Source: Gammaproteobacteria bacterium (lineage in GTDB: Bacteria; Pseudomonadota; Gammaproteobacteria; Pseudomonadales; Cellvibrionaceae). Taken from it: a DNA stretch of 64,000 bases. The translations under genes and the position numbers were made by a program. The stretch lies in the NCBI GenBank assembly GCA_021151835.1, contig JAGKWO010000002.1, forward strand, positions 186,001 to 250,000, written 5' to 3'. Under the pieces are notes generated by a model, which did no database searches, had not been told where the DNA came from, and saw only the letters and a program-made list of their open reading frames with translations. Below are positions 8,572 through 15,944 of this stretch, in pieces (the stretch's first letter is position 1; the number at the start of each line of letters is the position of its first letter).

Positions 8572-9510
8572 ATGCCCGATATAGTCATTATGTTTTTCCT
8601 GCTCGGCGTTGTGGCCGGGGTCGCCAAATCCGATTTGAAAGTGCCCAAAGCGGCGTACGACACTCTGAGCATCCTGCTAATGCTCACGCTCGGCCTGAAA
8701 GGTGGCCTTGCGCTGCATGGTAATGTTCACTGGCAATTGCTGCCGGAAGTAATCACCGTGGTCCTGCTCGGCGTTGCCATCCCGCTTTTGCTTTACCCGT
8801 TACTGCGCAAGCTGGTGCAATTAAACGCGGCAAATAGCGCGAGCATCGCTGCACATTACGGTTCCGCCAGTGCCGGTACTTTTGCTGTAGCCCTTGCCTT
8901 TGCCGAAGTTAACCAGTTAGCTATCGCCCCGCAAACAACGCTGTATCTTGTGCTGCTGGAACTACCGGCGATAGTGGTGGGAATCCTGCTATACAAAAAA
9001 GCCACGGGCAGCGGCAGCAGTATGAAAGGTATCTGGCATGAAGCGCTTACGAGCCGCGGCGTGGTATTGCTAACCGGCGGGGTAATTATCGGTTATCTCT
9101 ACGGTCCCGATGCGAGCAAGGATATTGCCCCCCTTTTTCTCGGCGCGTTTAAAGCCTTGCTTGCCCTGTTCTTATTGGAGATGGGTGTTTGTGCATCGCA
9201 ACATTTAAATCCATTTCCCTGGCAGCACTGGAAATTGATCGGCTTTGCGCTGCTCGCCCCGTTTGCATTGGCACTGATAGGAACAGCGGCAGGATTTGCA
9301 CTGGGCTTGCCTATTGGCAGCACCTTGATTCTTGCCGCACTGACTGCCAGCGCCTCTTACATAGCGGCGCCGGCGGCAATTAAAGCAGCGATAAAAGAAG
9401 CCGACGTTGGCCTCGCCATTTTTGCGGCACTGGGCGTGACCTTTCCGCTAAATGTTTTAATCGGCATTCCGATTTATTACCAGCTTATAGAAATGATAAG
9501 TCCTATGTAG
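8572..9510 (+). CDS. SbtA-like sodium-dependent bicarbonate permease
   Basis: The 312-residue integral membrane protein has about ten hydrophobic segments arranged as two inverted halves. Family blocks of the COG3329/SbtA group are present: LMLTLGLKGG, HYGSASAGTFAVA, LPAIVVGILLY and ASASYIAAPAA. SbtA in cyanobacteria is a high-affinity Na+/HCO3- symporter; heterotrophic proteobacteria carry shorter homologues. Here it would supply bicarbonate to carboxylases, which is inference. No SbtB-like PII partner follows. AGAGG precedes the ATG by eight bases, and the divergent LysR protein is the likely regulator. Confidence 0.82.
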   Translation: MPDIVIMFFLLGVVAGVAKSDLKVPKAAYDTLSILLMLTLGLKGGLALHGNVHWQLLPEVITVVLLGVAIPLLLYPLLRKLVQLNAANSASIAAHYGSASAGTFAVALAFAEVNQLAIAPQTTLYLVLLELPAIVVGILLYKKATGSGSSMKGIWHEALTSRGVVLLTGGVIIGYLYGPDASKDIAPLFLGAFKALLALFLLEMGVCASQHLNPFPWQHWKLIGFALLAPFALALIGTAAGFALGLPIGSTLILAALTASASYIAAPAAIKAAIKEADVGLAIFAALGVTFPLNVLIGIPIYYQLIEMISPM

Positions 9511-9529
9511 GTAATTACTGATCAACATA

Positions 9530-9563
9530 AAACTCTTGTCATGGCGCAAGATGATAAGAGTTT
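9530..9563. terminator. Bidirectional hairpin terminator after the bicarbonate permease
   Basis: AAACTCTTGTCAT (9530-9542) pairs with ATGATAAGAGTTT (9551-9563), with one G-T wobble, around an 8-base loop. It lies between the convergent permease and rtcR genes and has short T-runs on both strands. Confidence 0.65.
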
Positions 9564-9595
9564 CCTGCAAACACAACCGGGCTTTCGCGCCAGGT

Positions 9596-9616
9596 AGCTT
9601 CGCTCATAGCGAAGCT
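9596..9616 (-). terminator. Hairpin directly after rtcR
   Basis: AGCTTCGCT (9596-9604) and AGCGAAGCT (9608-9616) form a perfect 9-bp stem with loop CAT, four bases past the rtcR stop. There is no T-run, so it may be a 3' protective hairpin as much as a terminator. Confidence 0.5.
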
Positions 9617-9619
9617 GAA

Positions 9620-11212
9620 TTAGTTATCTACCAGCGAATAAAAGCTCAACCCAAATTTTTGTAAATATTGTTTTACCCGATGAGAATCATTGGTGGACGA
9701 TTTTTTTTCCCGACTCGCATTAAATAAAACACGCCCCGCTTCAGCCAATGATCGGCTATTGCGGCACACTTTAATCACTTCATTCAATTGCAAACGATCA
9801 AATAAATCCAGATCCATTAATTGTTCGGGAGTAAGCACTTCAGCAACCAAATCAGCCTGCGATTGCGGAGCATCCTGAAACCCGCTCCAGGCTTGCTGCA
9901 AGCGAATAATTTCGCTATCCACTATCGATTCGGTGATCCGCCCACCCACAGCAAGCGTTGCCATACGCGTAATACTGGAGTTTAAATCGCGAAAATTCGC
10001 TCGCCAAAGCGCTTGCGATGAATTGGCAAACTGTAGATATTGCTCACGCGCCCCTTTATTGAAATTCACTTTATAACCCGCACTGCGCGTAAATTTTTGC
10101 AATTCATGTTCGATATTGGGTTCAAGGTCTTCAATACGCTCTTTTAACGAGGGCAACTCATAGGTCCAAAGATTTATCCGCGCAAGCAAATCTTCGCGGA
10201 ATAATCCTTGCCTCACCTGGTCAAATAAATTGCGATGGGTACCAGCAATTAATTGAAAATTACTGGATACCGGTTGGTCGCCACCGAATGGCATAAATAT
10301 TTTTTCTTCGATTGCACGCAACAGCATCGCCTGTTCATCCAAACCCAGCTCACCAATTTCATCGAGAAACAACAGCCCTTTGTCCGCCTCACGCAACAAT
10401 CCCATACGCGCATTTAGAGCACCGGTAAATGCACCCTTTACGTGACCAAATAATGCTGACATTGCATTATCGCCACGCAAGGTGGCGCAATTCACTTCCA
10501 CTAAGTCACCAGTTAATTGTCCACGCTGTTTTTTCAATTCGAAAATACGTTTTGCTAATTGCGATTTGCCCGCACCGGTTGGACCATTTAATAAAATCGG
10601 CGCAGTGGATTTAATCGAAACCTGTTCCAGCTGATCAATCAAGCTGTTAAAGGCTTTATTACGCGTTTGAATTCCACTTTTGAGATGAATAACCGCATCG
10701 GAAGATTCTTTTGCAAAACGCGAGGCAATTTGATCGTAGCGCGATAAATCCAGATCAATAACGTGGTAAACCCCGGGCGGCCCATCTTTACTCGGCGATG
10801 ACTGCAACAGCTTGCCCGGAAAATAATGGGCTTCGGTCAAGAGGTATAAACAAATTTGCGCTACGTGCGTGCCAGTAGTGATATTGATGAAATAATTATT
10901 TTGCTCAACATCAAACGCCTGGCCAAGCGCAACACTATGAATCTGGCTGTAAACCTGTTCGAAATCCCAAGGGTCCTCACAATGAATGGGAACCGCCGTC
11001 ACTATGGTTTGTGGCGAAACCTGAGCCATATCCTGAATGGTTAGATCCAGCAGCACCTGATCCTCAGGCAAATACATCAACAAGTATTCCGCCACGGGAA
11101 ATTCCGGATGCATAAGTAATGCAACACTGGGTCGCCACCGTTCCCAGCGCCGCTTCCCCAAGCCTCCATGATCCAGCCTTGAGCCCAGAATCCCGATAAC
11201 CACATTATTCAT
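9620..11212 (-). CDS. rtcR: RtcR, sigma-54-dependent activator of the RNA repair operon
   Basis: The 530-residue protein has the RtcR layout. Residues 1-180 are the CARF-type sensor domain (NNVVIGILGSRLDHG, NYFINITTGTHVAQ). Residues about 185-420 are the AAA+ domain, with Walker A GPTGAGKS (210-217), the sigma-54 contact loop GAFTGA (260-265) and Walker B LLFLDE (280-285). The C-terminus holds a Fis-like helix-turn-helix. In E. coli and Salmonella, RtcR drives the rtcBA operon from a sigma-54 promoter, and damaged-tRNA fragments act as the signal. It is divergent from rtcB, and a -24/-12 promoter lies in between. AGGA nine bases before ATG 11212 supports the start. Confidence 0.96.
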   Translation of the reverse strand: MNNVVIGILGSRLDHGGLGKRRWERWRPSVALLMHPEFPVAEYLLMYLPEDQVLLDLTIQDMAQVSPQTIVTAVPIHCEDPWDFEQVYSQIHSVALGQAFDVEQNNYFINITTGTHVAQICLYLLTEAHYFPGKLLQSSPSKDGPPGVYHVIDLDLSRYDQIASRFAKESSDAVIHLKSGIQTRNKAFNSLIDQLEQVSIKSTAPILLNGPTGAGKSQLAKRIFELKKQRGQLTGDLVEVNCATLRGDNAMSALFGHVKGAFTGALNARMGLLREADKGLLFLDEIGELGLDEQAMLLRAIEEKIFMPFGGDQPVSSNFQLIAGTHRNLFDQVRQGLFREDLLARINLWTYELPSLKERIEDLEPNIEHELQKFTRSAGYKVNFNKGAREQYLQFANSSQALWRANFRDLNSSITRMATLAVGGRITESIVDSEIIRLQQAWSGFQDAPQSQADLVAEVLTPEQLMDLDLFDRLQLNEVIKVCRNSRSLAEAGRVLFNASREKKSSTNDSHRVKQYLQKFGLSFYSLVDN

Positions 11213-11349
11213 AAAGATATATTCCTATCCATATTGATAGATATTTATAAAATGGAATTATACCCAAAACTGCTAGTCATTCAGCCATATAATTTAAATT
11301 CCTTTAATATCAATAAGTTAAAAAATAATTCGGCATCAAGATGCAAAGT

Positions 11350-11365
11350 TGGCAACACACTTGCA
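11350..11365 (+). promoter_or_regulatory. Sigma-54 (-24/-12) promoter of rtcB
   Basis: TGGCAACACACTTGCA keeps the invariant GG and GC exactly ten bases apart and matches the consensus TGGCAC-N5-TTGCA at all but one or two positions. It ends 40 bases before the rtcB ATG and faces a divergent sigma-54 activator, so the assignment is strong. Upstream, TATTGATA (near 11232) and TATCAATA (near 11308) are inverted copies that could be RtcR binding sites; that part is speculative. Confidence 0.85.
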
Positions 11366-11405
11366 ATTGCCCTTGAGTACATAAAACGAAGGAAAGAGAA
11401 AAATC

Positions 11406-12629
11406 ATGAGCAACTACGAAGTCATGCATAAAGAAGGTCAGGCGCCAGTGAAATCCTGGACCAGGGGCGTGAGTTTTGATGAGAACGCACGGGCGCAAGT
11501 AAACAATATGGCGAGCATGCCCTTTATCCATAAATGGATCGCGGTAATGCCGGACGTACATTTAGGGAAAGGCGCAACCATCGGGAGCGTGATTCCAACC
11601 ATAGGCGCAGTAATTCCTGCCGCAGTTGGTGTGGATTTGGGATGCGGGATGATGGCCGCGAAGACCACCTTAAATGCATCGCAATTGCCCGATTCATTAA
11701 CTGCATTGCGCAATGAGATCGAGAAAAAAGTACCGCACGGAAGCAGTCCGAAAATGCGCGGGATGCGTGATAAAGGTAGCTGGGCGAACGCGCCGGAAGA
11801 TGTGTTGGATGCATGGTCACCATTAAGTGATGGCTTTGCAAAATTGACGGAAAAGCATCCGTTTTTGAAAAACACCAACAACATGAAACAACTGGGAACA
11901 TTAGGAAGCGGGAATCACTTTATTGAAATTTGTATCGATGAAAGCAATGCGGTCTGGGTGATGCTGCATAGCGGATCACGCGGAGTGGGTAACAGAATCG
12001 GGACGCATTTTATCGAGCAAGCTAAAAAAGATATGGAACGCTGGTTCATTCATTTGCCCGACAAAGATTTGGCTTACATACCGGAAGGAAGCGAAAAATT
12101 TCGCGATTATGTAGAAGCCGTTGCCTGGGCACAGGATTTTGCGAAAACCAATCGCGAAGTAATGATGACCAGAACACTGCAAGCCATGCGCGATATTTTA
12201 AAAATTCCGTTCGAAGCCCATGTAGAGGCGGTGAACTGTCACCACAACTACATCAGCCGCGAGCACCACTACGGACAAGATGTGTGGGTAACGCGCAAAG
12301 GTGCAGTGAGCGCAAAAAAAGGCGAGATGGGCATTATCCCCGGAAGCATGGGCGCAAAATCCTTCATCGTGCGCGGATTGGGTAACGAAGAAAGTTTTTG
12401 TAGCTGCAGCCACGGTGCAGGGCGAGTTATGTCACGCACCGAAGCAAAACGTCGCGTATCCATGGATGAACATTTGCTCGCAACCGCTGGTGTGGAATGC
12501 CGTAAAGACGAAGATGTGATTGATGAAACACCCGCAGCTTACAAACCCATCGAAAAAGTGATGAGCGCGCAATCTGATCTGGTGGAAATTGTGCACACAT
12601 TGAAACAAGTATTGTGTGTAAAAGGTTAA
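11406..12629 (+). CDS. rtcB: RNA-splicing ligase RtcB
   Basis: The 407-residue protein matches the E. coli RtcB length. Conserved metal and GTP sites are visible: PDVHLGKGATIG, VGVDLGCGMM (Asp and Cys ligands), GSGNHFIE, HSGSRGVG, NCHHNY, and CSHGAGRVMSR, whose His336 is the residue expected to be guanylylated. RtcB seals 2',3'-cyclic phosphate ends to 5'-OH ends, for example in tRNAs cut by toxins. GGAAAGAG gives a ribosome site before ATG 11406. The usual partner RtcA (RNA 3'-phosphate cyclase) is absent from this locus; instead a structured non-coding stretch, a slipin and a HEAT-repeat gene follow. Confidence 0.97.
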   Translation: MSNYEVMHKEGQAPVKSWTRGVSFDENARAQVNNMASMPFIHKWIAVMPDVHLGKGATIGSVIPTIGAVIPAAVGVDLGCGMMAAKTTLNASQLPDSLTALRNEIEKKVPHGSSPKMRGMRDKGSWANAPEDVLDAWSPLSDGFAKLTEKHPFLKNTNNMKQLGTLGSGNHFIEICIDESNAVWVMLHSGSRGVGNRIGTHFIEQAKKDMERWFIHLPDKDLAYIPEGSEKFRDYVEAVAWAQDFAKTNREVMMTRTLQAMRDILKIPFEAHVEAVNCHHNYISREHHYGQDVWVTRKGAVSAKKGEMGIIPGSMGAKSFIVRGLGNEESFCSCSHGAGRVMSRTEAKRRVSMDEHLLATAGVECRKDEDVIDETPAAYKPIEKVMSAQSDLVEIVHTLKQVLCVKG

Positions 12630-12815
12630 GCGATTAACCATCACTGTTAACTATAAAAAAGTCGGCACAAGGACGTGCGCGATAACAGAATTTGGCAAGT
12701 TGTTATTGATGGAAAAATAACAACGCTGAATGATCACAGCGGCTCCGGTTTTTATCCGGGCTGACACAACCATCACTGATGATTTGTGTATCGGGATCAT
12801 GCAGTTGCCGAATAC
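12630..12815 (+). ncRNA. Structured non-coding leader between rtcB and the tRNA-like modules
   Basis: No credible reading frame is present. A perfect 9-bp stem, GTTGTTATT (12699-12707) with AATAACAAC (12716-12724), is followed by a weaker stem based on CCGG...CCGG around 12745-12760. CAGTTGC (12802-12808) is complementary to GCAACTG (12955-12961) on the far side of the two tRNA-like modules, so this leader and the modules could fold as one RNA processed from the rtcB transcript. Its existence as a separate RNA is inference. Confidence 0.45.
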
Positions 12816-12889
12816 CGCCCTGTAGCTCAGAGGTAGAGCAGCGAACACGTAATTCGCCGGTCGCTGGTTCGATTCCAGCCTTGGCTCCA
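12816..12889 (+). ncRNA. tRNA-like module 1 (degenerate acceptor, encoded CCA)
   Basis: D arm GCTC/GAGC (12825-12839), anticodon arm GCGAA/TTCGC (12841-12857) and T arm GCTGG-TTCGATT-CCAGC (12863-12879) are all perfect, and a CCA is encoded at 12887-12889. It is not a normal tRNA: the seven-base loop CACGTAA has A instead of the universal U at position 33, and the acceptor pairs only partly (GCC with GGC, two mismatches, then one G-C). This resembles the tRNA-mimic domains of bacterial Y RNAs (YrlA), which are encoded beside rtcBA in Salmonella. It could instead be a decayed tRNA. Confidence 0.7.
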
Positions 12890-12959
12890 ACGCTATAGCT
12901 CAATGGTAGAGCGTCTCACTGTAAATGAGAGTGTCGCCGGTTCAACTCCGGCTAGCAAC
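12889..12959 (+). ncRNA. tRNA-like module 2 (GUA loop, short variable arm, half acceptor)
   Basis: The module directly abuts the CCA of module 1. D arm GCTC/GAGC (12898-12912), anticodon arm TCTCA/TGAGA with loop CTGTAAA (12914-12930) and T arm GCCGG-TTCAACT-CCGGC (12936-12952) are perfect. The anticodon reads GTA (Tyr), but bacterial tRNA-Tyr has a long variable arm and this one has only five bases. Only four acceptor pairs form (GCTA with TAGC), and no CCA follows. A further hairpin CTGGT/ACCAG lies at 12959-12974. I therefore call it tRNA-like rather than a tRNA gene; the context in an RtcB operon supports a substrate or regulatory role. Confidence 0.7.
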
Positions 12960-13091
12960 TGGTCTTCCAACCAGCTAAAAGTAATACTGCAGGCCTCCGC
13001 GGAAATTAATGTGTTGATATAAAGGTATTTCAAAGGGTAAAGGATTTCACCAGCACATACATTCCAAACACGGAGTTTCCATAAGGAATAA

Positions 13092-13201
13092 ATTAATTAA
13101 CGCGCAAAGTGATCATCGCAATTGATTGCGAAACAGGGAAACTGAAGAAATGGACAGCAATACAATGGAAAAAAATGATTTGCCAATGCCCGTTAATTAA
13201 T
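13092..13201. repeat. 110-base segment bounded by 11-bp inverted repeats, with internal hairpin
   Basis: ATTAATTAACG (13092-13102) recurs inverted as CGTTAATTAAT (13191-13201). Inside, TCGCAAT (13116-13122) pairs with ATTGCGA (13125-13131). The segment lies between the tRNA-like modules and the slipin gene. A 16-codon frame (13150-13200) within it lacks a good ribosome site. It could be a structured part of the operon RNA or a tiny non-autonomous insertion. Confidence 0.4.
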
Positions 13202-13272
13202 CCCCTTGTGCCCATTCCGTGTGGAGGCACTGCACTAACAACAAAAAGCCAGGAATGGCAAAGGATGAAAAA

Positions 13273-14436
13273 ATGAAATTCAAGAAAAAATATGTGGTCA
13301 GCGATAGCCAATTGGGCTTGCTCTTCAAGAACCAGCAATTCCAGCAAGTCTTAACGACTGGTACCTATGAATTATGGGATTGGAAAAACCAACTGGCCAT
13401 GCAGTCGATCAACGTGACCAACACATTGAGCGATGGTGTGAGCAAAGAAATTTTATACCTCGCTGAACTTTATCCGGCAGCCTTCGCGGATTATTTGCAC
13501 CAGTGGGAAACCGGTGAAAATGAAATCGGCCTGGTCTACCAGCAAGGTATCCTGCGCGATATCAAAGGCCCCAGCCAACGCGGCGCTTATTGGAAACAAA
13601 AAAGCCTGATCAGTTTGGAAAAAATTGATATCGGCGAAAACTTCGCGATATCCGAAAAACTGGTACGCGTGCTCTCCGGCATACGCGATCCGCAACTGAG
13701 CAAAGCAGCAATAACTGCCATTGCACTGAACAATGTTGCAGAAGGCCATATCGGTTTTTTAATGGTAGACGGCACCACACAGCGCAGCCTGCAACCGGGT
13801 TTGCATATGTGGTGGAAATACAATCGCACTATCGAAGTAAAACAATTCGATTTGCGCTTGCAAAACATGGAAGTCAATGGCCAGGAAATCTTGACCAGGG
13901 ATCGCGTGAGCTTGCGCATCAACTTGTCCGCCGTATGGCAAATTGTTGACGCAGAAATCGTGAAACGCGAACTCGCAGATAGCAAGGATTATTTGTACCG
14001 CGAATTGCAATTGGCGCTGCGCACTATTGTAAGCACCCAGACACTGGATGAATTACTTGCCGATAAAAACTCACTTAACCAGCAAGTGTTGGCGTTAGTA
14101 AGCGAAAAGGCAGCGCAATACGGTATTTCACTCAAGTCGGTAGGTGCACGGGACATAATCCTGCCCGGTGAAATGAAAGCGATTTTGACCCAGGTAGTAG
14201 AAGCACAAAAACTCGCCGAAGCCAACCTGATCAAACGCCAGGAAGAAACCCAGGCAACCCGTTCACTGCACAACACCGCAAAAGTAATGGAAGGTAATCC
14301 TGTACTTTTACGATTGAAAGAACTGGAAGTGCTGGAAAAAATCACCGGCAGAATTAACACCCTGAACGTTTATGGCGGCTTGGATGGTGTTATGAATGAT
14401 TTGGTGAGGATTACGGATAGAAAAATGGCTAGTTAA
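13273..14436 (+). CDS. Slipin, SPFH/Band-7 family membrane-associated protein
   Basis: The 387-residue protein has an N-terminal beta-rich region (LGLLFKNQQFQQVLTTGTYELWD), then an SPFH/Band-7 domain at about 140-320 (HIGFLMVDGTTQRSLQPGLHMWW, DRVSLRINLSAVWQI, YGISLKSVGARDIILPGEMK) and a C-terminal coiled coil rich in Glu/Gln/Ala. No strong membrane helix is seen. SPFH proteins form ring or cage assemblies at membranes. Slipins encoded in RtcR-controlled RNA-repair operons have been noted in comparative genomics of the RtcB systems, but their function is unknown. ATG 13273 has AAAGGA seven bases upstream and fits better than 13219 or 13255. Confidence 0.85.
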   Translation: MKFKKKYVVSDSQLGLLFKNQQFQQVLTTGTYELWDWKNQLAMQSINVTNTLSDGVSKEILYLAELYPAAFADYLHQWETGENEIGLVYQQGILRDIKGPSQRGAYWKQKSLISLEKIDIGENFAISEKLVRVLSGIRDPQLSKAAITAIALNNVAEGHIGFLMVDGTTQRSLQPGLHMWWKYNRTIEVKQFDLRLQNMEVNGQEILTRDRVSLRINLSAVWQIVDAEIVKRELADSKDYLYRELQLALRTIVSTQTLDELLADKNSLNQQVLALVSEKAAQYGISLKSVGARDIILPGEMKAILTQVVEAQKLAEANLIKRQEETQATRSLHNTAKVMEGNPVLLRLKELEVLEKITGRINTLNVYGGLDGVMNDLVRITDRKMAS

Positions 14437-14439
14437 TTT

Positions 14440-14460
14440 GAGGCCAGCTCTGCTGGCCTC
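14440..14460 (+). other. Strong intercistronic hairpin between slipin and HEAT genes
   Basis: GAGGCCAGC (14440-14448) pairs perfectly with GCTGGCCTC (14452-14460) around TCT. It starts four bases after the slipin stop and ends 17 bases before the next start. With no T-run it probably stabilises the upstream mRNA or partly attenuates read-through. Confidence 0.65.
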
Positions 14461-14477
14461 ATTATTGGAAGAATAAA

Positions 14478-15785
14478 ATGAAAAAGCTTGTTTCATATTT
14501 GTTGCCTGCAAATTTGATTTCTCTCAGCGAAGCCAGGATTCAAAAATTAATCATGCAAGCCAATAGCTCCTGTGGTTATGAGCGAGAAGCGGCATTAATT
14601 GAACTTAAACGCATAGGTTCACCGCAATTACTTCCAACACTGATTCGCAGACTTAATGATTGGGTCAGGCAAGTCAGTGACCGGGCTAACGAAGCACTAC
14701 TCAGCTTATTAAAAACCGAAAATCAGGCATATTTCATTGAGGCCTTACCGGCGATTATGCATTTGGAAAAATGCGATAGACGAAATCACAGCCAAACCAT
14801 TGCAGTAGTCACGTCATACTTGCTGGAGGAAAGCCAAAGGGCATCACTCATCAATGCAATTCAGCATAAAAACCAGAAAATCAGTTGGTGGGCATTTCGC
14901 TTATGCAAAGAGCATCAGCTACTAACTCCTGCAAAATTGTTGTTGTCTGCGATAAAAAGCCGCAATATAAATATTGTGCGGAATGCAGCTGAATTGATTG
15001 CACAACTGGAAAATTCCGAGTTTCTGGTTTTAGCTGCACAATTAATTCGGCATAAATGCAATGCAATAGCGTCAACATCTATCAAACGATTAAATGGTAT
15101 TGCACCACAAGAAGTCGAAAAAATATCGGTAGATTTAATTTTTAGCCATGACGCTAAAGTGCGGACAATAGCAAAAGAGCATTTGATCAGCAGAGGAGCC
15201 GATATATTAAGTATTTATCGGCTCGGCTTAAATGACACCAAAGCGGCTCTCCATAAGCGCAAGATAGCATTGATCGGTATTCATGAAACTTTTGGCAGGG
15301 ACTGCATTGATGACTTAAGACACGCAAAAATGCACCGGGAACCGGGCATTCGCGCAATTGCAATTTCTCGTCTGGTAGAAATTCTCCAAGACGAAGGAAG
15401 ATCAATCGCCATAGAAGGAATAGCCGATGAAAGTCCCACGGTAGTAAGAGCCGCTGTCAGTGCATTTGTGAAACAAGGTTTTCAATTATCTGTAGAAGAA
15501 TTACTGCACCTGGAACAAACAGCCAAAGCCCCAAATAGCCTTGATGCATTGCTGTTCCTGGCACAGAAAGGGGATAAATGGAATCACATTATATTATTGC
15601 TTGAACTCACGCTAAAAAAACCTGATCGTGCAGACGCGATACAGCAGTCATATGGGCAGTGGATGGGAAAGTTTAATATAAAGCAAACCCAACCAACAAA
15701 GGAGCAGGTGAGAACCATAATTGCGTTATCTGAAAATCAACAATGGGTAACCTTGAAATTTATTATGGATACATTAAGTGCGTAG
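14478..15785 (+). CDS. HEAT-repeat protein linked to the RtcB/slipin operon
   Basis: The 435-residue, all-helical protein has no signal peptide and no catalytic motif. Repeating helix pairs of HEAT type run through most of it, for example REAALIELKRIGSPQLLPTL (residues 36-55), INIVRNAAELIAQLENS, AKVRTIAKEHLISRGAD, GIRAIAISRLVEIL and PTVVRAAVSAFVKQG. Such solenoids are protein- or RNA-binding scaffolds. It follows the slipin gene by 41 bases on the same strand, so it is probably the last gene of the RtcR-controlled transcript. The stop codon lies inside the left end of a dispersed palindrome. I know of no characterised RNA-repair protein of this type. Confidence 0.8.
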   Translation: MKKLVSYLLPANLISLSEARIQKLIMQANSSCGYEREAALIELKRIGSPQLLPTLIRRLNDWVRQVSDRANEALLSLLKTENQAYFIEALPAIMHLEKCDRRNHSQTIAVVTSYLLEESQRASLINAIQHKNQKISWWAFRLCKEHQLLTPAKLLLSAIKSRNINIVRNAAELIAQLENSEFLVLAAQLIRHKCNAIASTSIKRLNGIAPQEVEKISVDLIFSHDAKVRTIAKEHLISRGADILSIYRLGLNDTKAALHKRKIALIGIHETFGRDCIDDLRHAKMHREPGIRAIAISRLVEILQDEGRSIAIEGIADESPTVVRAAVSAFVKQGFQLSVEELLHLEQTAKAPNSLDALLFLAQKGDKWNHIILLLELTLKKPDRADAIQQSYGQWMGKFNIKQTQPTKEQVRTIIALSENQQWVTLKFIMDTLSA

Positions 15786-15912
15786 GCTGGGAAGAGGAAC
15801 GCCCCCAACATTCGCAGAGCCCAAATGCATTGCGGCCTATTGAAAAAATATTTGTTATCGGGATTTTTTGTATTAGGCGAGATGGTCATGTTGGGGTTCG
15901 TTCCTACGCACC
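15781..15912. repeat. Dispersed palindromic repeat, degenerate copy A
   Basis: The left arm begins CGTAGG, followed by GAGGAACGCCCCCAACAT (to about 15811). The right arm, read in reverse complement from 15912, gives GCGTAGGAACGAACCCCAACAT and then GACCATCTCGC. The core AGGAACGAACC-CAACAT and the flanking CATGACCATCTCGC match the copies at 26452-26589 and 60147-60232. The arms are imperfect here, so this looks like an older copy. It overlaps the HEAT-gene stop codon. Confidence 0.6.
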
Positions 15913-15944
15913 AATTTGGTCATATAGGTAGAACCATCTCAGGA

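Noticed and set aside
12651..12890. Minus-strand frame of 79 codons with a plausible-looking start
   Set aside because: It is antisense to the tRNA-like modules and the structured leader. Peptides of this kind are a well-known artefact of translating tRNA genes backwards.
12889..12959. Functional tRNA-Tyr gene
   Set aside because: The loop reads GUA, but the long variable arm of bacterial tRNA-Tyr is missing and three of seven acceptor pairs fail; kept only as tRNA-like.
13150..13200. 16-codon frame upstream of the slipin gene
   Set aside because: Poor ribosome site and location inside an inverted-repeat-bounded structured segment; more likely non-coding.
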